A stretch of DNA of 64,000 bases from Streptomyces sp. WM4235 (GTDB lineage: Bacteria; Actinomycetota; Actinomycetes; Streptomycetales; Streptomycetaceae). A program made the translations under genes and the position numbers. Position 1 is the first letter of the stretch. Every line of letters starts with the position of its first letter. The notes beneath the pieces were generated by a model. The model was not told where the DNA came from, did no database searches, and saw only the letters and a program-made list of their open reading frames with translations. The DNA lies in assembly GCF_001279725.1 (NCBI RefSeq), contig NZ_LGDE01000226.1, forward strand, positions 62,001 to 126,000, read 5' to 3'. Below, piece after piece: positions 1 to 7,461 of this stretch.

Positions 1-200
1 GCCCGCCCCTTGGCCGCCGCCGGCGCGAAGGCGGTGTGCCAGCCCTCGGGCTCCCGGGCCTCGACCGGAATCTGCCCTTCCTCGGCCCGCACCTCCTGGA
101 GGCACACGACGTCGGCGTCGGATCCCGCCAGCCATTCCACGAAGCCCTTCTTCGCGGCGGCCCGGATCCCATTCACATTCACGGAGGTCACGGTGAGCAT
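1..200 (-). CDS. Exodeoxyribonuclease III, 5' part (runs off the window)
   Basis: Only the first 66 codons are present; the gene continues beyond base 1. The product begins MLTVTSVNVNGIRAAAKKGF and continues with VVCLQEVRAEEGQIP. The N-terminal NVNGIRA and the LQE motif, whose Glu binds the catalytic metal, are hallmarks of the exonuclease III/AP endonuclease (endonuclease-exonuclease-phosphatase) family. These enzymes nick DNA 5' of abasic sites and degrade 3' ends in base excision repair. The ATG at 200 is the natural start because the family homology begins there. It is divergent from the acetyltransferase at 239, so 201-238 must hold at least one promoter. Family assignment is firm; Streptomyces carry several paralogues, so the exact member is open. 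Confidence 0.88.
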   Translation of the reverse strand, partial: MLTVTSVNVNGIRAAAKKGFVEWLAGSDADVVCLQEVRAEEGQIPVEAREPEGWHTAFAPAAAKGR

Positions 201-238
201 CCCAGCACCTTAGCGGGACCGTTCCGTACGATGTTCGG

Positions 239-733
239 ATGTCTCATGGGATAACCCTGCGCACCGTCGCCTACGACCACCCCGACGCGGCGAAACTCGA
301 CGCCCAGGTACAGATCGAATACCAGGAGCGCTACCAGGGGGAGGGCGACGCCACCTTCCTCGACCCGGCGATGTTCGTCCCGCCGAACGGCCTCTACCTC
401 CTCGCCTACGACGCCTCGGACAGCCCGGTGGCCAGCGGCGCCTGGCGCCGCCAGGACCACGGCGAGGAGGGCTACTCGGACGGTGACGCCGAGATCAAGC
501 GGATGTACGTGGTCCCCGGGGCCCGCGGCCTCGGTCTGGCCCGGCGCATCCTGGCCGTGCTGGAGGACGACGCCCGGGCGGCGGGTCGCAGCCGCATGGT
601 CCTCGAAACGGGCGACCAACAGCCGGAGGCCATCGCCCTCTACGGCTCGTCGGGCTACACCCTGTCGGAGAAGTTCGGCCACTACCGCTTCCACGACTCC
701 AGCCGCTGCATGACGAAGCCGCTGCGCCCCTGA
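239..733 (+). CDS. GNAT-family N-acetyltransferase
   Basis: This 164-aa protein has the GNAT fold signature. KRMYVVPGARGLGLARRIL (about residues 84-102) is the acetyl-CoA binding motif A with the R/Q-x-x-G-x-G/A loop. ETGDQQPEAIALYGSSGY (about 122-139) is motif B with the typical late Tyr. Such enzymes move an acetyl group from acetyl-CoA to an amine; the substrate cannot be read from sequence. The ATG at 239 is the only sensible start and lies 38 bp from the divergent exonuclease III start. A strong hairpin at 742-775 follows the stop, so it is probably monocistronic. It is the last ordinary core gene before the accessory island. Confidence 0.85.
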   Translation: MSHGITLRTVAYDHPDAAKLDAQVQIEYQERYQGEGDATFLDPAMFVPPNGLYLLAYDASDSPVASGAWRRQDHGEEGYSDGDAEIKRMYVVPGARGLGLARRILAVLEDDARAAGRSRMVLETGDQQPEAIALYGSSGYTLSEKFGHYRFHDSSRCMTKPLRP

Positions 734-741
734 CAGAAGAA

Positions 742-775
742 AGATCCCGCCCGATCTTCCGACCGGACGGGATCT
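742..775. terminator. 34-bp hairpin terminator, copy 1 of 3
   Basis: The arms AGATCCCG and CGGGATCT, extended by an inner CCG-ATC/CCGG stem, form a strong stem-loop 8 bp after the GNAT stop codon. Near-identical 34-bp copies lie at 1062-1095 and 11547-11580. Being palindromic, it could also terminate leftward transcription. Confidence 0.8.
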
Positions 776-789
776 CTTGCCCGTGGGTC

Positions 790-829
790 GTTCACGAGCG
801 CCGCTGACCAGGCACTCGAGCGGCGAACG
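790..829. repeat. Short direct repeat R, copy 1
   Basis: GTTCACGAG, then CTGACCAGGCACTC, then GGCGAA recur in the same order and spacing at 1141-1182. Copy 1 follows hairpin 1; copy 2 follows hairpin 2 and its tRNA-flank sequence. Together with the toxin-tail duplication between them, this shows the left edge of the island was built by repeated duplication. Confidence 0.7.
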
Positions 830-832
830 AAG

Positions 833-1043
833 AATCAATGACGCGATGGACCAGATGGAGCAAGCGCAGCGCAACGGCGAGAACGTCCCGCAGGTCAGGA
901 ACCGGAAGTGACGCGGGGGCAGTGGGGCTGCGTGGTCGCCCCCGTGGCCGGTCTGGCCACGGGTGTGCTCGGGTCGGTACTGCCGGCAGCCGCCTGGCGG
1001 GCGTGCGACGTTGGTGTGAACGGCGCGGCCAACGGGTTCGCAT
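833..1043 (+). pseudogene. Orphan duplicate of the toxin 3' end and immunity-gene 5' end
   Basis: These 211 bases match 4383-4593 at a constant offset of 3550 with roughly 90% identity by eye and no indels seen. The copy holds the last 25 codons of the type-44 toxin gene with its stop, the overlapping GTGA start, and about 45 codons of the downstream small membrane protein gene. Just after the ANGFAL codons the reading diverges and runs into hairpin 2. It has no toxin start of its own, so it is a fragment. The rightward frame from 908 stays open to 1369 but has lost the rest of the membrane protein. Confidence 0.85.
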
Positions 1044-1047
1044 TGAC

Positions 1048-1143
1048 CCCGGAAACGACGGAGATCCCGCCCGATCTTGCGATCGGACGGGATCTCGTCA
1101 ACGTCCCTGAGAGCTACTCAAGAACTGTCGTTTGTGGGCTGTT
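1048..1143. repeat. Copy of the tRNA-Ala 3' flank, including hairpin 2
   Basis: This segment resembles 11533-11621: CCCC-G-AAACGACG, the 34-bp hairpin (1062-1095 here, 11547-11580 there), then GAGAGCTACTC, GAACTGTCGTTTGTGG. The match ends at TGG, the complement of the last three bases of tRNA-Ala. The copy therefore stops almost exactly at the tRNA boundary, which is where integration junctions often lie. No tRNA remnant follows on this side. Confidence 0.75.
1062..1095. terminator. 34-bp hairpin terminator, copy 2 of 3
   Basis: It has the same stem-loop as 742-775 and 11547-11580. The loop is CTTGCGATC, as in copy 3, so copies 2 and 3 are closer to each other than to copy 1. No intact gene ends just before it, so here it is probably a passenger of the duplication. 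Confidence 0.65.
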
Positions 1144-1268
1144 CACGAGTACCCCTGACCAGGCACTCCGGAGGCGAATAAAGATCGCTTCCCAGACTGA
1201 CGAAGATCGTTTCCCGCCCCAGCGACAGGTGTCCTCCGCTGTCAGAGGCAGAGGCGAGGATGTGCGGC

Positions 1269-1874
1269 ATGACGAAGACCGGAGCGGACTACGCGTGGTT
1301 CGAAGACGACTTTCCAGACATCGCCGAGGCATACTGCTTCACCTTGGTGCGGGACCTCTCGCCTGCTGAGCTAGTGTCCCGGCTTGCGGGACGACCGGAA
1401 GCGCCCCTGCAGGGCATCGCCGCAGTCGTCGACGCCGCCTTCGCCCAGTACGACCTGGAGGATGGCGACCGTCAGATGGTCGCCATGACGACTGTGGGCG
1501 CCTGGACGCTGATGATCGAACCCAACGGGTACATCGGAGTCACCGAAGATCGAGCCTTGCCGGCCTCGGCCGGGGCGAGCTGGGTCTCTCACTTCGTCAA
1601 CATCAATGTCGTCGGCACGTTCCTCTGGGCGGAGGACCAGGTCCTGCGACTCTGCTTCGACCCCATGTTCCCGGAGGATCGGTGGGGCACCGCACCGGAC
1701 GAGCTGCTGGACGTCATGGTGCGGATCGGCTTCCACCTCGAGGACGAGACTCCGGAAACGGATCTGCCCTCACCAGCGGCCTTCCCTCTGGCAGAGCACC
1801 TGACCGGCGTGGCCATCAGTCCGGCGCTGCTCCAGGACACGACCTTCACCTGCGCCACTGTCCAGGTCCGATGA
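1269..1874 (+). CDS. DUF6461 family protein
   Basis: The 201-aa protein opens MTKTGADYAWFEDDFPDIAE and continues with AYCFTLVRDLSPAELVSRL. This ADYxWFE...AYCxTLVRGLxP pattern is what I associate with DUF6461 proteins, common in Streptomyces and often near DUF6461/SMI1-type accessory genes. No signal peptide or membrane segment is visible and no catalytic motif is recognised. ATG 1269 is preferred over the in-frame ATG at 1260 because GCGAGGA lies 8 bases before it. The gene sits between the tRNA-flank repeat and a broken DUF4265 gene. Function is unknown. Confidence 0.7.
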   Translation: MTKTGADYAWFEDDFPDIAEAYCFTLVRDLSPAELVSRLAGRPEAPLQGIAAVVDAAFAQYDLEDGDRQMVAMTTVGAWTLMIEPNGYIGVTEDRALPASAGASWVSHFVNINVVGTFLWAEDQVLRLCFDPMFPEDRWGTAPDELLDVMVRIGFHLEDETPETDLPSPAAFPLAEHLTGVAISPALLQDTTFTCATVQVR

Positions 1875-1932
1875 CATCGCGCGACCACCCTCCCCGGGTC
1901 TGCCCTGTGAATGCGGTGTGGATGATGGCGCG

Positions 1933-2178
1933 GTGACGAACATCAGTGACGCCCACGTGAAGGTCCACTTCCGGATGGACGTAGATGAGGATGGCTGGCC
2001 GCCGGCAAGCGTCGAGAGCCTGTGGGCGGTGAACCTCGGCGACGGCACGGTGCGGCTGGACAACACGCCCTGGTGGCTGTGTCACCGCTGCGTGGGAAGC
2101 CGCTGCTCCTGCCTGAGGGCAGCTGAGTTCCATCCCCAGCACGTGGCGGCCACGGGGCTGCACCCATGCCGCTTGTAA
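1933..2178 (+). pseudogene. DUF4265 protein, N-terminal half (split gene)
   Basis: From GTG 1933 the frame reads MTNISDAHVKVHFRMDVDED, then WPPASVESLWAVNLGDGTVR and LDNTPW. This is the N-terminal part of DUF4265 proteins (V-V-F-x-D-DGWPP...ESLWA...-LDNTP). After about residue 50 the expected continuation is lost: the sequence becomes Trp/Cys/Arg-rich and stops at 2178. The missing C-terminal half, starting near the ENCTIRLIVL core, is found at 4782-5102 in the same orientation. The break point is about 2080. The gene looks interrupted by the 2.7-kb block carrying the DUF5958 and toxin genes. Confidence 0.72.
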
Positions 2179-2296
2179 TGAGTTGGTGCTCGAGCGGCTG
2201 CGCACGGCACGCTGTGGGCACGCGTCCTGACGAGGGCGGATGTGGATCCGCGCCGACGCGGCGGCCGAATGCCGCCTGATCTCCCGGGGGGCAGTG

Positions 2297-2695
2297 GTGC
2301 ACGAACGGGACGTCCGGCTCAATGAACTCGCGCAGGGGCTGCGCCCCATGTCTGAAGGCATCAAGTGGTTCGACGACCTCGTCCCGGATGACCAGTCCGA
2401 GGTGCTGCTGTTCCTACGTCATCACTGTGCCCAGGCGCGCGCTGTCGCCGAGGATGCGCCAGAGAGCATCCGCCGTGCTGGGCTGCGCCAGACGCATACG
2501 CCCGCGGTATTGATCTCACGCGGCCGGATCGACGATCAACTGGGAAAGATCGCCGGTCTCACGCCTCTCGACGAACGTCGAAAGGCGTTCTGGCTGCTGA
2601 TCGCAGTCCTGGCGGTTGCCGACGAGCGGCGCCGCGAGCGCTTCTGCTCCCGCGGCTGCGGTCATTGGTGGCACAGACTACCCGTCGACGGCTGA
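2297..2695 (+). CDS. DUF5958 family protein
   Basis: The product (132 aa from GTG 2297) contains RLNELAQGLRPMSEGIKWF and later SIRRAGLRQTHTPAVLI with RGRIDDQLGKIAGL. It ends with a Cys/His/Trp-rich tail (RFCSRGCGHWWH). These blocks match my memory of DUF5958 proteins of Streptomyces, usually about 130 aa. An upstream ATG at 2240 is in frame and preceded by GAGGG, but its extra 19 codons do not look like the family, so GTG 2297 or 2294 is preferred. The two Cys and two His at the end could bind a metal, which is inference. It lies inside the block that splits the DUF4265 gene. Confidence 0.68.
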   Translation: MHERDVRLNELAQGLRPMSEGIKWFDDLVPDDQSEVLLFLRHHCAQARAVAEDAPESIRRAGLRQTHTPAVLISRGRIDDQLGKIAGLTPLDERRKAFWLLIAVLAVADERRRERFCSRGCGHWWHRLPVDG

Positions 2696-2876
2696 TTGGA
2701 TCCGACCGCTCGGACGTGTTGCCACGACCGCGGGCTCCTGAACAACGTACGGTGCTACATCCACTTTGAGGGCTCCGGGGCGCCCGACGGCTGCTTTGGG
2801 ACACCCCTGACCGCACCTCTCGCTGTGGGGCGGGGGCCGCCTATGATCCAAACCAGGGGAACAGGGGAGGGTGGGC

Positions 2877-3284
2877 ATGTCAGGAGACGCGAACAGCACC
2901 GGAACAAGGCTGAACGGCGTGGATGGTGTACCGGCTGGCCCCTTGGCTCCGGGAGGCGGGAGCGTATTCGGCTCGACGCCGGCGGAGAAGAAGGCAGCGG
3001 CAAACACCATCGAGACCGAGCTGGAACCCAACACCAAGAAGGCTGCGGACGGCGCGAAGGACAACACGAGCGCGGCGGCAAGGAGCCTTGATGGCTGGGA
3101 GACAGCCTCCGGCCTGAAGAAGGTGACGGAGACCTGGGACCAACAAGCGAAGATGCTGATGGGACGCCTGAGCGCCGAAAAGGCCTCCCTGCGAGGGGCC
3201 TCGGGCCTATTCATGCAGAACGACGTGCGGACGGGTGACCAACTCCGCGCAGTGGGCCCGAAATCCAAGCTCGAGGGACTGTAG
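2877..3284 (+). CDS. Small helical protein, WXG100-like partner of the toxin
   Basis: This 135-aa protein starts at ATG 2877, with GGGGAGG ideally placed at 2864-2870. It has a Gly/Pro-rich disordered N-terminus (about 1-35). Two predicted amphipathic helices follow, with Trp residues in SLDGWETA and VTETWDQQ (about 75-95). Small helical-hairpin proteins with a central Trp encoded just before a large toxin gene are typical of ESX/type VII targeting factors. The next gene begins 13 bases downstream, so the two form an operon. No clear WXG motif is present, so the secretion role rests on context. Confidence 0.6.
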   Translation: MSGDANSTGTRLNGVDGVPAGPLAPGGGSVFGSTPAEKKAAANTIETELEPNTKKAADGAKDNTSAAARSLDGWETASGLKKVTETWDQQAKMLMGRLSAEKASLRGASGLFMQNDVRTGDQLRAVGPKSKLEGL

Positions 3285-3297
3285 GGGGATCGGGCAC

Positions 3298-4461
3298 GTG
3301 TTGACATACCAGGAAGTCATGACGACCGATCTCAGCGTCCTGACGACGGCTGCCGAAAAGTGGCAATCCATGGCCGCTGATCTGTCGAAGGTTGAAGAGC
3401 GCTACGGGGAGACGGTCCAGAAGATCACACTGGGCCAGAACTGGCTCGGGCTCAGCGTGGAAACGGCGCACACGAAGTTCGCAACAACTCGGCGCGAGTA
3501 CAAGTCCGCGCAGACCGAAGCGAAAGCGGTGGCCAAACTGCTGACGGACGCGCATACCGGTTTCGCGGACCTGAAGAAAAAGGTCGAATCGGCGCGGGAC
3601 GATGCGGTGGCCGCGGGCATGGCGGTATCGGCGGCGGGACGTGCCACCTTCGACTTCACACGGGTCCAGGACCCGGCGCAGGCGCGGACCCTGCGACGCG
3701 ACCCGGACTTGAAGAGCGTCGAGGAGTCCTGGACCGCGCACATCGCCGCAGCGGTGCGGGCAGTGGACGAGCTCGATAAGGCGGTCAAACAGGCGCTCGA
3801 AGCCGTGGTCGTGGACGGAAACATCCTCGACGGCACCATCGGGGGGTTCAACGCCTCGGCCACTCCCGTCATCCCGCCGACGGGGTCGGCGCGGAGCGAG
3901 CAGAAGTTCACCGACGCCGAAAAGTGGATCTTCGATGAGATGAAGCGAAACGCAAAGTCGGACACGGTCGGGCAGATGCGGTCCCTGCTGAACAAACCCG
4001 AGTGGTACGAATTCGGGCGCAACTACGGTTCCGACATCAACGCAGCACTGACGATGTGGGGCGTGAAGGTGGCCCCGGGACAGGACTGGGACCACAAGCC
4101 GCAGCTCCAGGAACGGTACGACCTCCAAACGCTTGACGACTACTACTTCAAGCAGCCCGGAACGAACCGCGAAGTCTTCTACGACATCTACTCCAACGTC
4201 CACTACGGATACGTCGGCCGGGCAGCCGGCTTCGACGCGGACACCTTGATCAAGGGCGCCTCCCTTGGAGAAACGCTGCTCACCGGAGACGACGACCAAG
4301 GCGATCAGATCACGATGCGCATCGGCATCGACCTCTACGACAAGTACGGCGACAACCTGACCGAGGAACAGCTCCGGCAGGGAATCAACGACGCGATGGA
4401 CCAGATGGAACAAGCGCAGCGCAACGGCGAGAACGTCCCGCAGGTCAGGAACCGGAAGTGA
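3298..4461 (+). CDS. Polymorphic toxin, type 44 domain at C-terminus
   Basis: This 387-aa protein is modular. Its N-terminal 120 residues (LSVLTTAAEKWQSMAADLSK...) are an Ala/Lys/Glu-rich helical bundle like WXG100/LXG export domains. A linker (about 165-205, SATPVIPPTGSARSEQ) leads to a C-terminal domain with FTDAEKWIFDEMKRN, LLNKPEWYEFGRNYG and FYDIYSNVHYGYVGRAAGF. Those blocks are those I recall for polymorphic toxin type 44 (Ntox44), a predicted toxin with a nuclease suggested. GTG 3298 with GGGGG nine bases upstream is preferred; ATG 3319 with AGGAAG is an alternative. The stop overlaps the next start (GTGA). The last 25 codons are duplicated at 833-907. Toxicity is inferred, not shown. 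Confidence 0.75.
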   Translation: MLTYQEVMTTDLSVLTTAAEKWQSMAADLSKVEERYGETVQKITLGQNWLGLSVETAHTKFATTRREYKSAQTEAKAVAKLLTDAHTGFADLKKKVESARDDAVAAGMAVSAAGRATFDFTRVQDPAQARTLRRDPDLKSVEESWTAHIAAAVRAVDELDKAVKQALEAVVVDGNILDGTIGGFNASATPVIPPTGSARSEQKFTDAEKWIFDEMKRNAKSDTVGQMRSLLNKPEWYEFGRNYGSDINAALTMWGVKVAPGQDWDHKPQLQERYDLQTLDDYYFKQPGTNREVFYDIYSNVHYGYVGRAAGFDADTLIKGASLGETLLTGDDDQGDQITMRIGIDLYDKYGDNLTEEQLRQGINDAMDQMEQAQRNGENVPQVRNRK

Positions 4462-4769
4462 CGCGGGGACAGTGGGGCTGTGCGGTCGCCCCCGTTGCCG
4501 GTCTGGCCACCGGTGTGCTCGGGGCGGTGCTGCTGGCAGCCGCCTGGCGTGCGTGCGACGTAGGAGTGAACGGCGCGGCCAATGGGCTTGCGCTGATCTT
4601 CTACGGAGCCTTGCTCGCGATCATGGCGGCTGTGTGGTGGGGGGTGTTCATCGGGTACGTCGGACGCTGGAACCTCACGGCCGCCCTCCTGGGCGGCACG
4701 GCCGGCGCGGCGGTCATGGTTTGGATCTTCGTGGCTCTCCTCCAGGTTCCCAACGGCTACCGCTGCTGA
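4458..4769 (+). CDS. Small three-helix membrane protein, candidate immunity
   Basis: This 103-aa protein is almost wholly hydrophobic, with three predicted membrane spans (about residues 9-30, 43-64 and 74-94). It starts with GTG 4458, which overlaps the toxin stop codon in a GTGA arrangement, so translation is coupled to the toxin. In polymorphic toxin loci the gene directly after the toxin is normally the immunity gene, and small membrane immunity proteins are known. That is why it is called candidate immunity; no family is recognised. The first 45 codons recur as an orphan at 908-1043. The segment after the stop is the downstream half of a broken DUF4265 gene, read in the same frame. Confidence 0.6.
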   Translation: MTRGQWGCAVAPVAGLATGVLGAVLLAAAWRACDVGVNGAANGLALIFYGALLAIMAAVWWGVFIGYVGRWNLTAALLGGTAGAAVMVWIFVALLQVPNGYRC

Positions 4770-4781
4770 CGAGTTCGCCCC

Positions 4782-5102
4782 CGACGCGGTGACGCGCCGA
4801 GCACGGCCACATCTACGGGTTCCGGAGAGACGGTCCGATCCTCGGAGAACTGCACGATCCGGCTGATCGTGTTGAAGGACGGCGGCTCGGCTGCCGCCCG
4901 GCAGAGCGTTCTGGAGATCTTCCACAAGCTCGGCACGACAGGCGAGGGCATCGAGCGGTACCGGATGGTGGCGCTGGCTGTCCCACCGGAGGCGGACCTG
5001 CCGCGGATCCGCAAGCTCCTGGAACACGGTGCGGCGGAGGGCTGGTGGCACTGGGAGGAAGGGTGCGTCACCGCTGCCTGGAGGTCCATGGCCACGGACT
5101 GA
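4782..5102 (+). pseudogene. DUF4265 protein, C-terminal half (split gene)
   Basis: Read in the frame of 4869, this segment gives GETVRSSENCTIRLIVLKDG, then IFHKLGTTGEGIERYRMVAL, VPPEADLPRIRKLL and EEGCVTAAWRSM. These are the conserved core and C-terminal end of DUF4265 proteins, ending normally. There is no family-like N-terminus upstream: the frame runs back to the stop of the membrane protein gene at 4767-4769. The missing N-terminal half lies at 1933-2080. A GTG at 4869 could start a 77-aa protein, but it would cut through the domain. Some 20-30 residues of the middle of the protein appear to be lost. Confidence 0.75.
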
Positions 5103-5168
5103 GCGGCTGCGCGTGCTGGTGGAGGGCTGCCCATGCCTCCGTCAGTGGCGCCGTGCATGATCGGGCAC

Positions 5169-6035
5169 ATGACACATGGTTCCCGGGACGCCCTTCGCTC
5201 CCTTGCCTTGCAGCATCTGTCGCCCGAGGATGCTGAGACGTGGATCGGTCTGCTTCGCCCTGGCGTGCGTCTTGAGGTAGCGACTGGCTGTGACGACGTG
5301 GTGGGTCGGCTCGGTGGCCTTCCAGCCTTGCCGGCTGCCTCGGAGTGGCCGGTGTGGGATGGGCATGGTCCGCTTTCCTTCATCGCCTCGATCGATTGTG
5401 CCGGGCTGCCGTCGGCTGCGCTGGACATCGACCTGCCCGAGGCGGGAACGCTGCTGTTCTTCTATTTCGACCGCCAGATGGACGACGGCGAAGCCCTCGT
5501 TCTTGCTGAGGACCGGGAGAGCTGGGCGGGCGCCCGTGTGCTCTATGTGGCAGCGGGTGAGGAGGTCGTGGAACATGGGACGCCCGCCGGAGTCGAGTCG
5601 TACCCGGTGGTGCCGCTGACCGCGCGCCTGGAGATGACGGCGGCCGAGCCCTGGCATTTCCGGATTCGGGACACATTCGCTCCAGGTGCCCCGCTCGGGA
5701 ACCGGTACGACCACCCCGTCTGCTCTCAGGAGTTCCTCGACGCCCTGTGGGAGTTCGACGGCGAGGTCGGGCACCAGATCGGCGGCCATGCTCACTCCGT
5801 GCAGAACCCGGTGGAGATCGAGGTCGCGGAGGCAGTCCTGGACGGCGAGGTGTCCTGGGACGACCCGCGGCTGTCCGAAGAGGCGGGCGGTTGGGTGCTT
5901 CTGGCCCAGTTCGACAGCGAGGACGCTGCGGACATGATGTGGGGCGATGCCGGAGCGCTGTACTGGCTGATCCGTCCGGAGGACCTGGCAGAGCGGCGCT
6001 TTGAGCGGGCGATGTTCACCTGGCAGTGCAGCTGA
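5169..6035 (+). CDS. DUF1963 (YwqG-like) protein
   Basis: This 288-aa soluble protein shows DUF1963 features. LGGLPALPAASEWPVWDGHG (about residues 42-61) corresponds to the family's GG-x-P-x-x-P-x-x-x-W-P block. PLGNRYDHPV matches the 'GG/GN' mid-domain turn. The C-terminal LLAQFDSEDAADMMWGDAGA then LYWLIRPEDL and TWQCS match the D-x-x-x-x-MMWGDAG-x-x-Y-x-x-I...WQC ending. The function of the family is unknown. Start ATG 5169 (MTHGS) is preferred to upstream 5133/5157. The stop overlaps the next ATG by one base (TGATG), so the two genes are translationally coupled. Confidence 0.82.
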   Translation: MTHGSRDALRSLALQHLSPEDAETWIGLLRPGVRLEVATGCDDVVGRLGGLPALPAASEWPVWDGHGPLSFIASIDCAGLPSAALDIDLPEAGTLLFFYFDRQMDDGEALVLAEDRESWAGARVLYVAAGEEVVEHGTPAGVESYPVVPLTARLEMTAAEPWHFRIRDTFAPGAPLGNRYDHPVCSQEFLDALWEFDGEVGHQIGGHAHSVQNPVEIEVAEAVLDGEVSWDDPRLSEEAGGWVLLAQFDSEDAADMMWGDAGALYWLIRPEDLAERRFERAMFTWQCS

Positions 6036-7273
6036 TGACCGCCAAACCTCCCGCCTGGGGAGTCCAGTACACGCTGAGCCTGCCGAGTGAGGACGCTGCC
6101 CGCACCGCTGCAACCGAGCTTTCCAGGATGGGGCACCGTCTGACGGCAGTGCGCGTCCACGATCACTTCCGGTCTGTTCCATCGAGCTTCTGGTACGGAA
6201 GACCGTCGATGGACCCGGAGCTGGAGGGGTGGTGGCAGGTCTTCTCTCTGGCCGTCTACAGCGGGTACGAGCGCATGGCTCTCGAGCCGTTCTTGCGCAG
6301 TGAACGGATTCGGGTGGCCCATGTGGCCCGTGCCCATGGCGGTTTTCAGCAGGGGTACAGCGAGGGGCATGCGGTGACCCTCGAAGGCGTCTTCGCGCGG
6401 GACGGTCTGGTTCATGACCAGGCCGGCGCCGAGGTCCCCCTTCCCGCCCCCTTGCCTGAGGAACCCGTCAGGCCTCCGGCTGGTCCGTCGTGGAACCACG
6501 GCGGCCTCGGTGAACCTACCGCGGTGGTCCGGGCCGTGGTGGCGGCTGCGGAGCGGATCTACGGCGGGGCCGAGAACGCTCCGGAAGTCGCGACATGGCT
6601 GCTCGACGAAGAGTTCGCCTTCGGTGAGCCGTATGAGACGACGGGCGAGTTCCTCGGCGATCTCTCGAACGCGGTGGCCCATCAGGGGACATGCACCGAC
6701 GCTACCGTCGAGGCGGTCCCGTTCCTTGCCGAGCTGGTCTGTGACGACAGCATCGCCGTCGGCAGCCGGTTGATGCTTCTCGACGACCTGTTGCGACTCG
6801 CAGTTTCGGGGCCATCTGCAGCCGTCTCACTGACCGACCGTACAGCTGCTCTCGGCGATGTGTGGCAGGAGTCTGCCGCCGAGTACCTGACACGGCGGGC
6901 CATCAGCAAGGAGCTACCCCAGCTGCTGTCCCGGTGGGGAGATGAGAGCGACGCCGTCCGGTTCGCTCTCGCTGCCCTCGTAGCCGTGTGCGATGGGCAT
7001 GACCAGCGCCTACCTGCGCGGCTGGCCGAGCTGCCGGCCCCGGAGGGCACGGGCCGCGCCGATGTCGTGGCGCTCATCGCGGCTCTCCTCAGTGGGGAGC
7101 GAGAGCATCTGAAGTCGGCCCTGGACCGGCTGTGCTCCTGGATGCCTCGCATCGCGGAGAAGGCCGCCAGCCCACACGTCGAGTCTCGGAGTCTTGCACT
7201 GTCCGTCCTCCCTGATCTCGTCATGGGAGACGTGGCGTCGAGTACAACGCAGGCGGAGCCTGATCTGTCGTAA
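6035..7273 (+). CDS. Unknown protein coupled to the DUF1963 gene
   Basis: This 412-aa protein has no signal peptide or membrane span. The first 110 residues (VQYTLSLPSEDAARTAATEL, RMGHRLTAVRVHD) have the look of an alpha/beta regulator-of-RNase-E-B (RraB)-like domain, a weak resemblance only. After a Pro-rich linker (about 130-155) the rest is all-helical with repeated 30-40-residue units (FLGDLSNAVAHQGTCTDATV, PFLAELVCDDSIAVGSRLML), suggesting HEAT-like repeats and a protein-binding role. Start ATG 6035 overlaps the upstream stop by one base. The pairing with DUF1963 hints at a two-component accessory system, but no function can be assigned. Confidence 0.7.
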   Translation: MTAKPPAWGVQYTLSLPSEDAARTAATELSRMGHRLTAVRVHDHFRSVPSSFWYGRPSMDPELEGWWQVFSLAVYSGYERMALEPFLRSERIRVAHVARAHGGFQQGYSEGHAVTLEGVFARDGLVHDQAGAEVPLPAPLPEEPVRPPAGPSWNHGGLGEPTAVVRAVVAAAERIYGGAENAPEVATWLLDEEFAFGEPYETTGEFLGDLSNAVAHQGTCTDATVEAVPFLAELVCDDSIAVGSRLMLLDDLLRLAVSGPSAAVSLTDRTAALGDVWQESAAEYLTRRAISKELPQLLSRWGDESDAVRFALAALVAVCDGHDQRLPARLAELPAPEGTGRADVVALIAALLSGEREHLKSALDRLCSWMPRIAEKAASPHVESRSLALSVLPDLVMGDVASSTTQAEPDLS

Positions 7274-7461
7274 TTGTTGACGTCGTTCACTGTTGCGGCT
7301 GGCAGAGGCTACTGCCCAGGTCAAAGACGCAAGCTCATCCCCGAGGGCGCCACGGCTTTCCAACTGCCAGACGTGGTTGCCCATTTGGCTGTCTGGCATG
7401 GCTGGCGTTCCCTACGATGACTGCCGTTGCGGTGTCATGCGGGAGGGGCGGGGAGGGCTGG

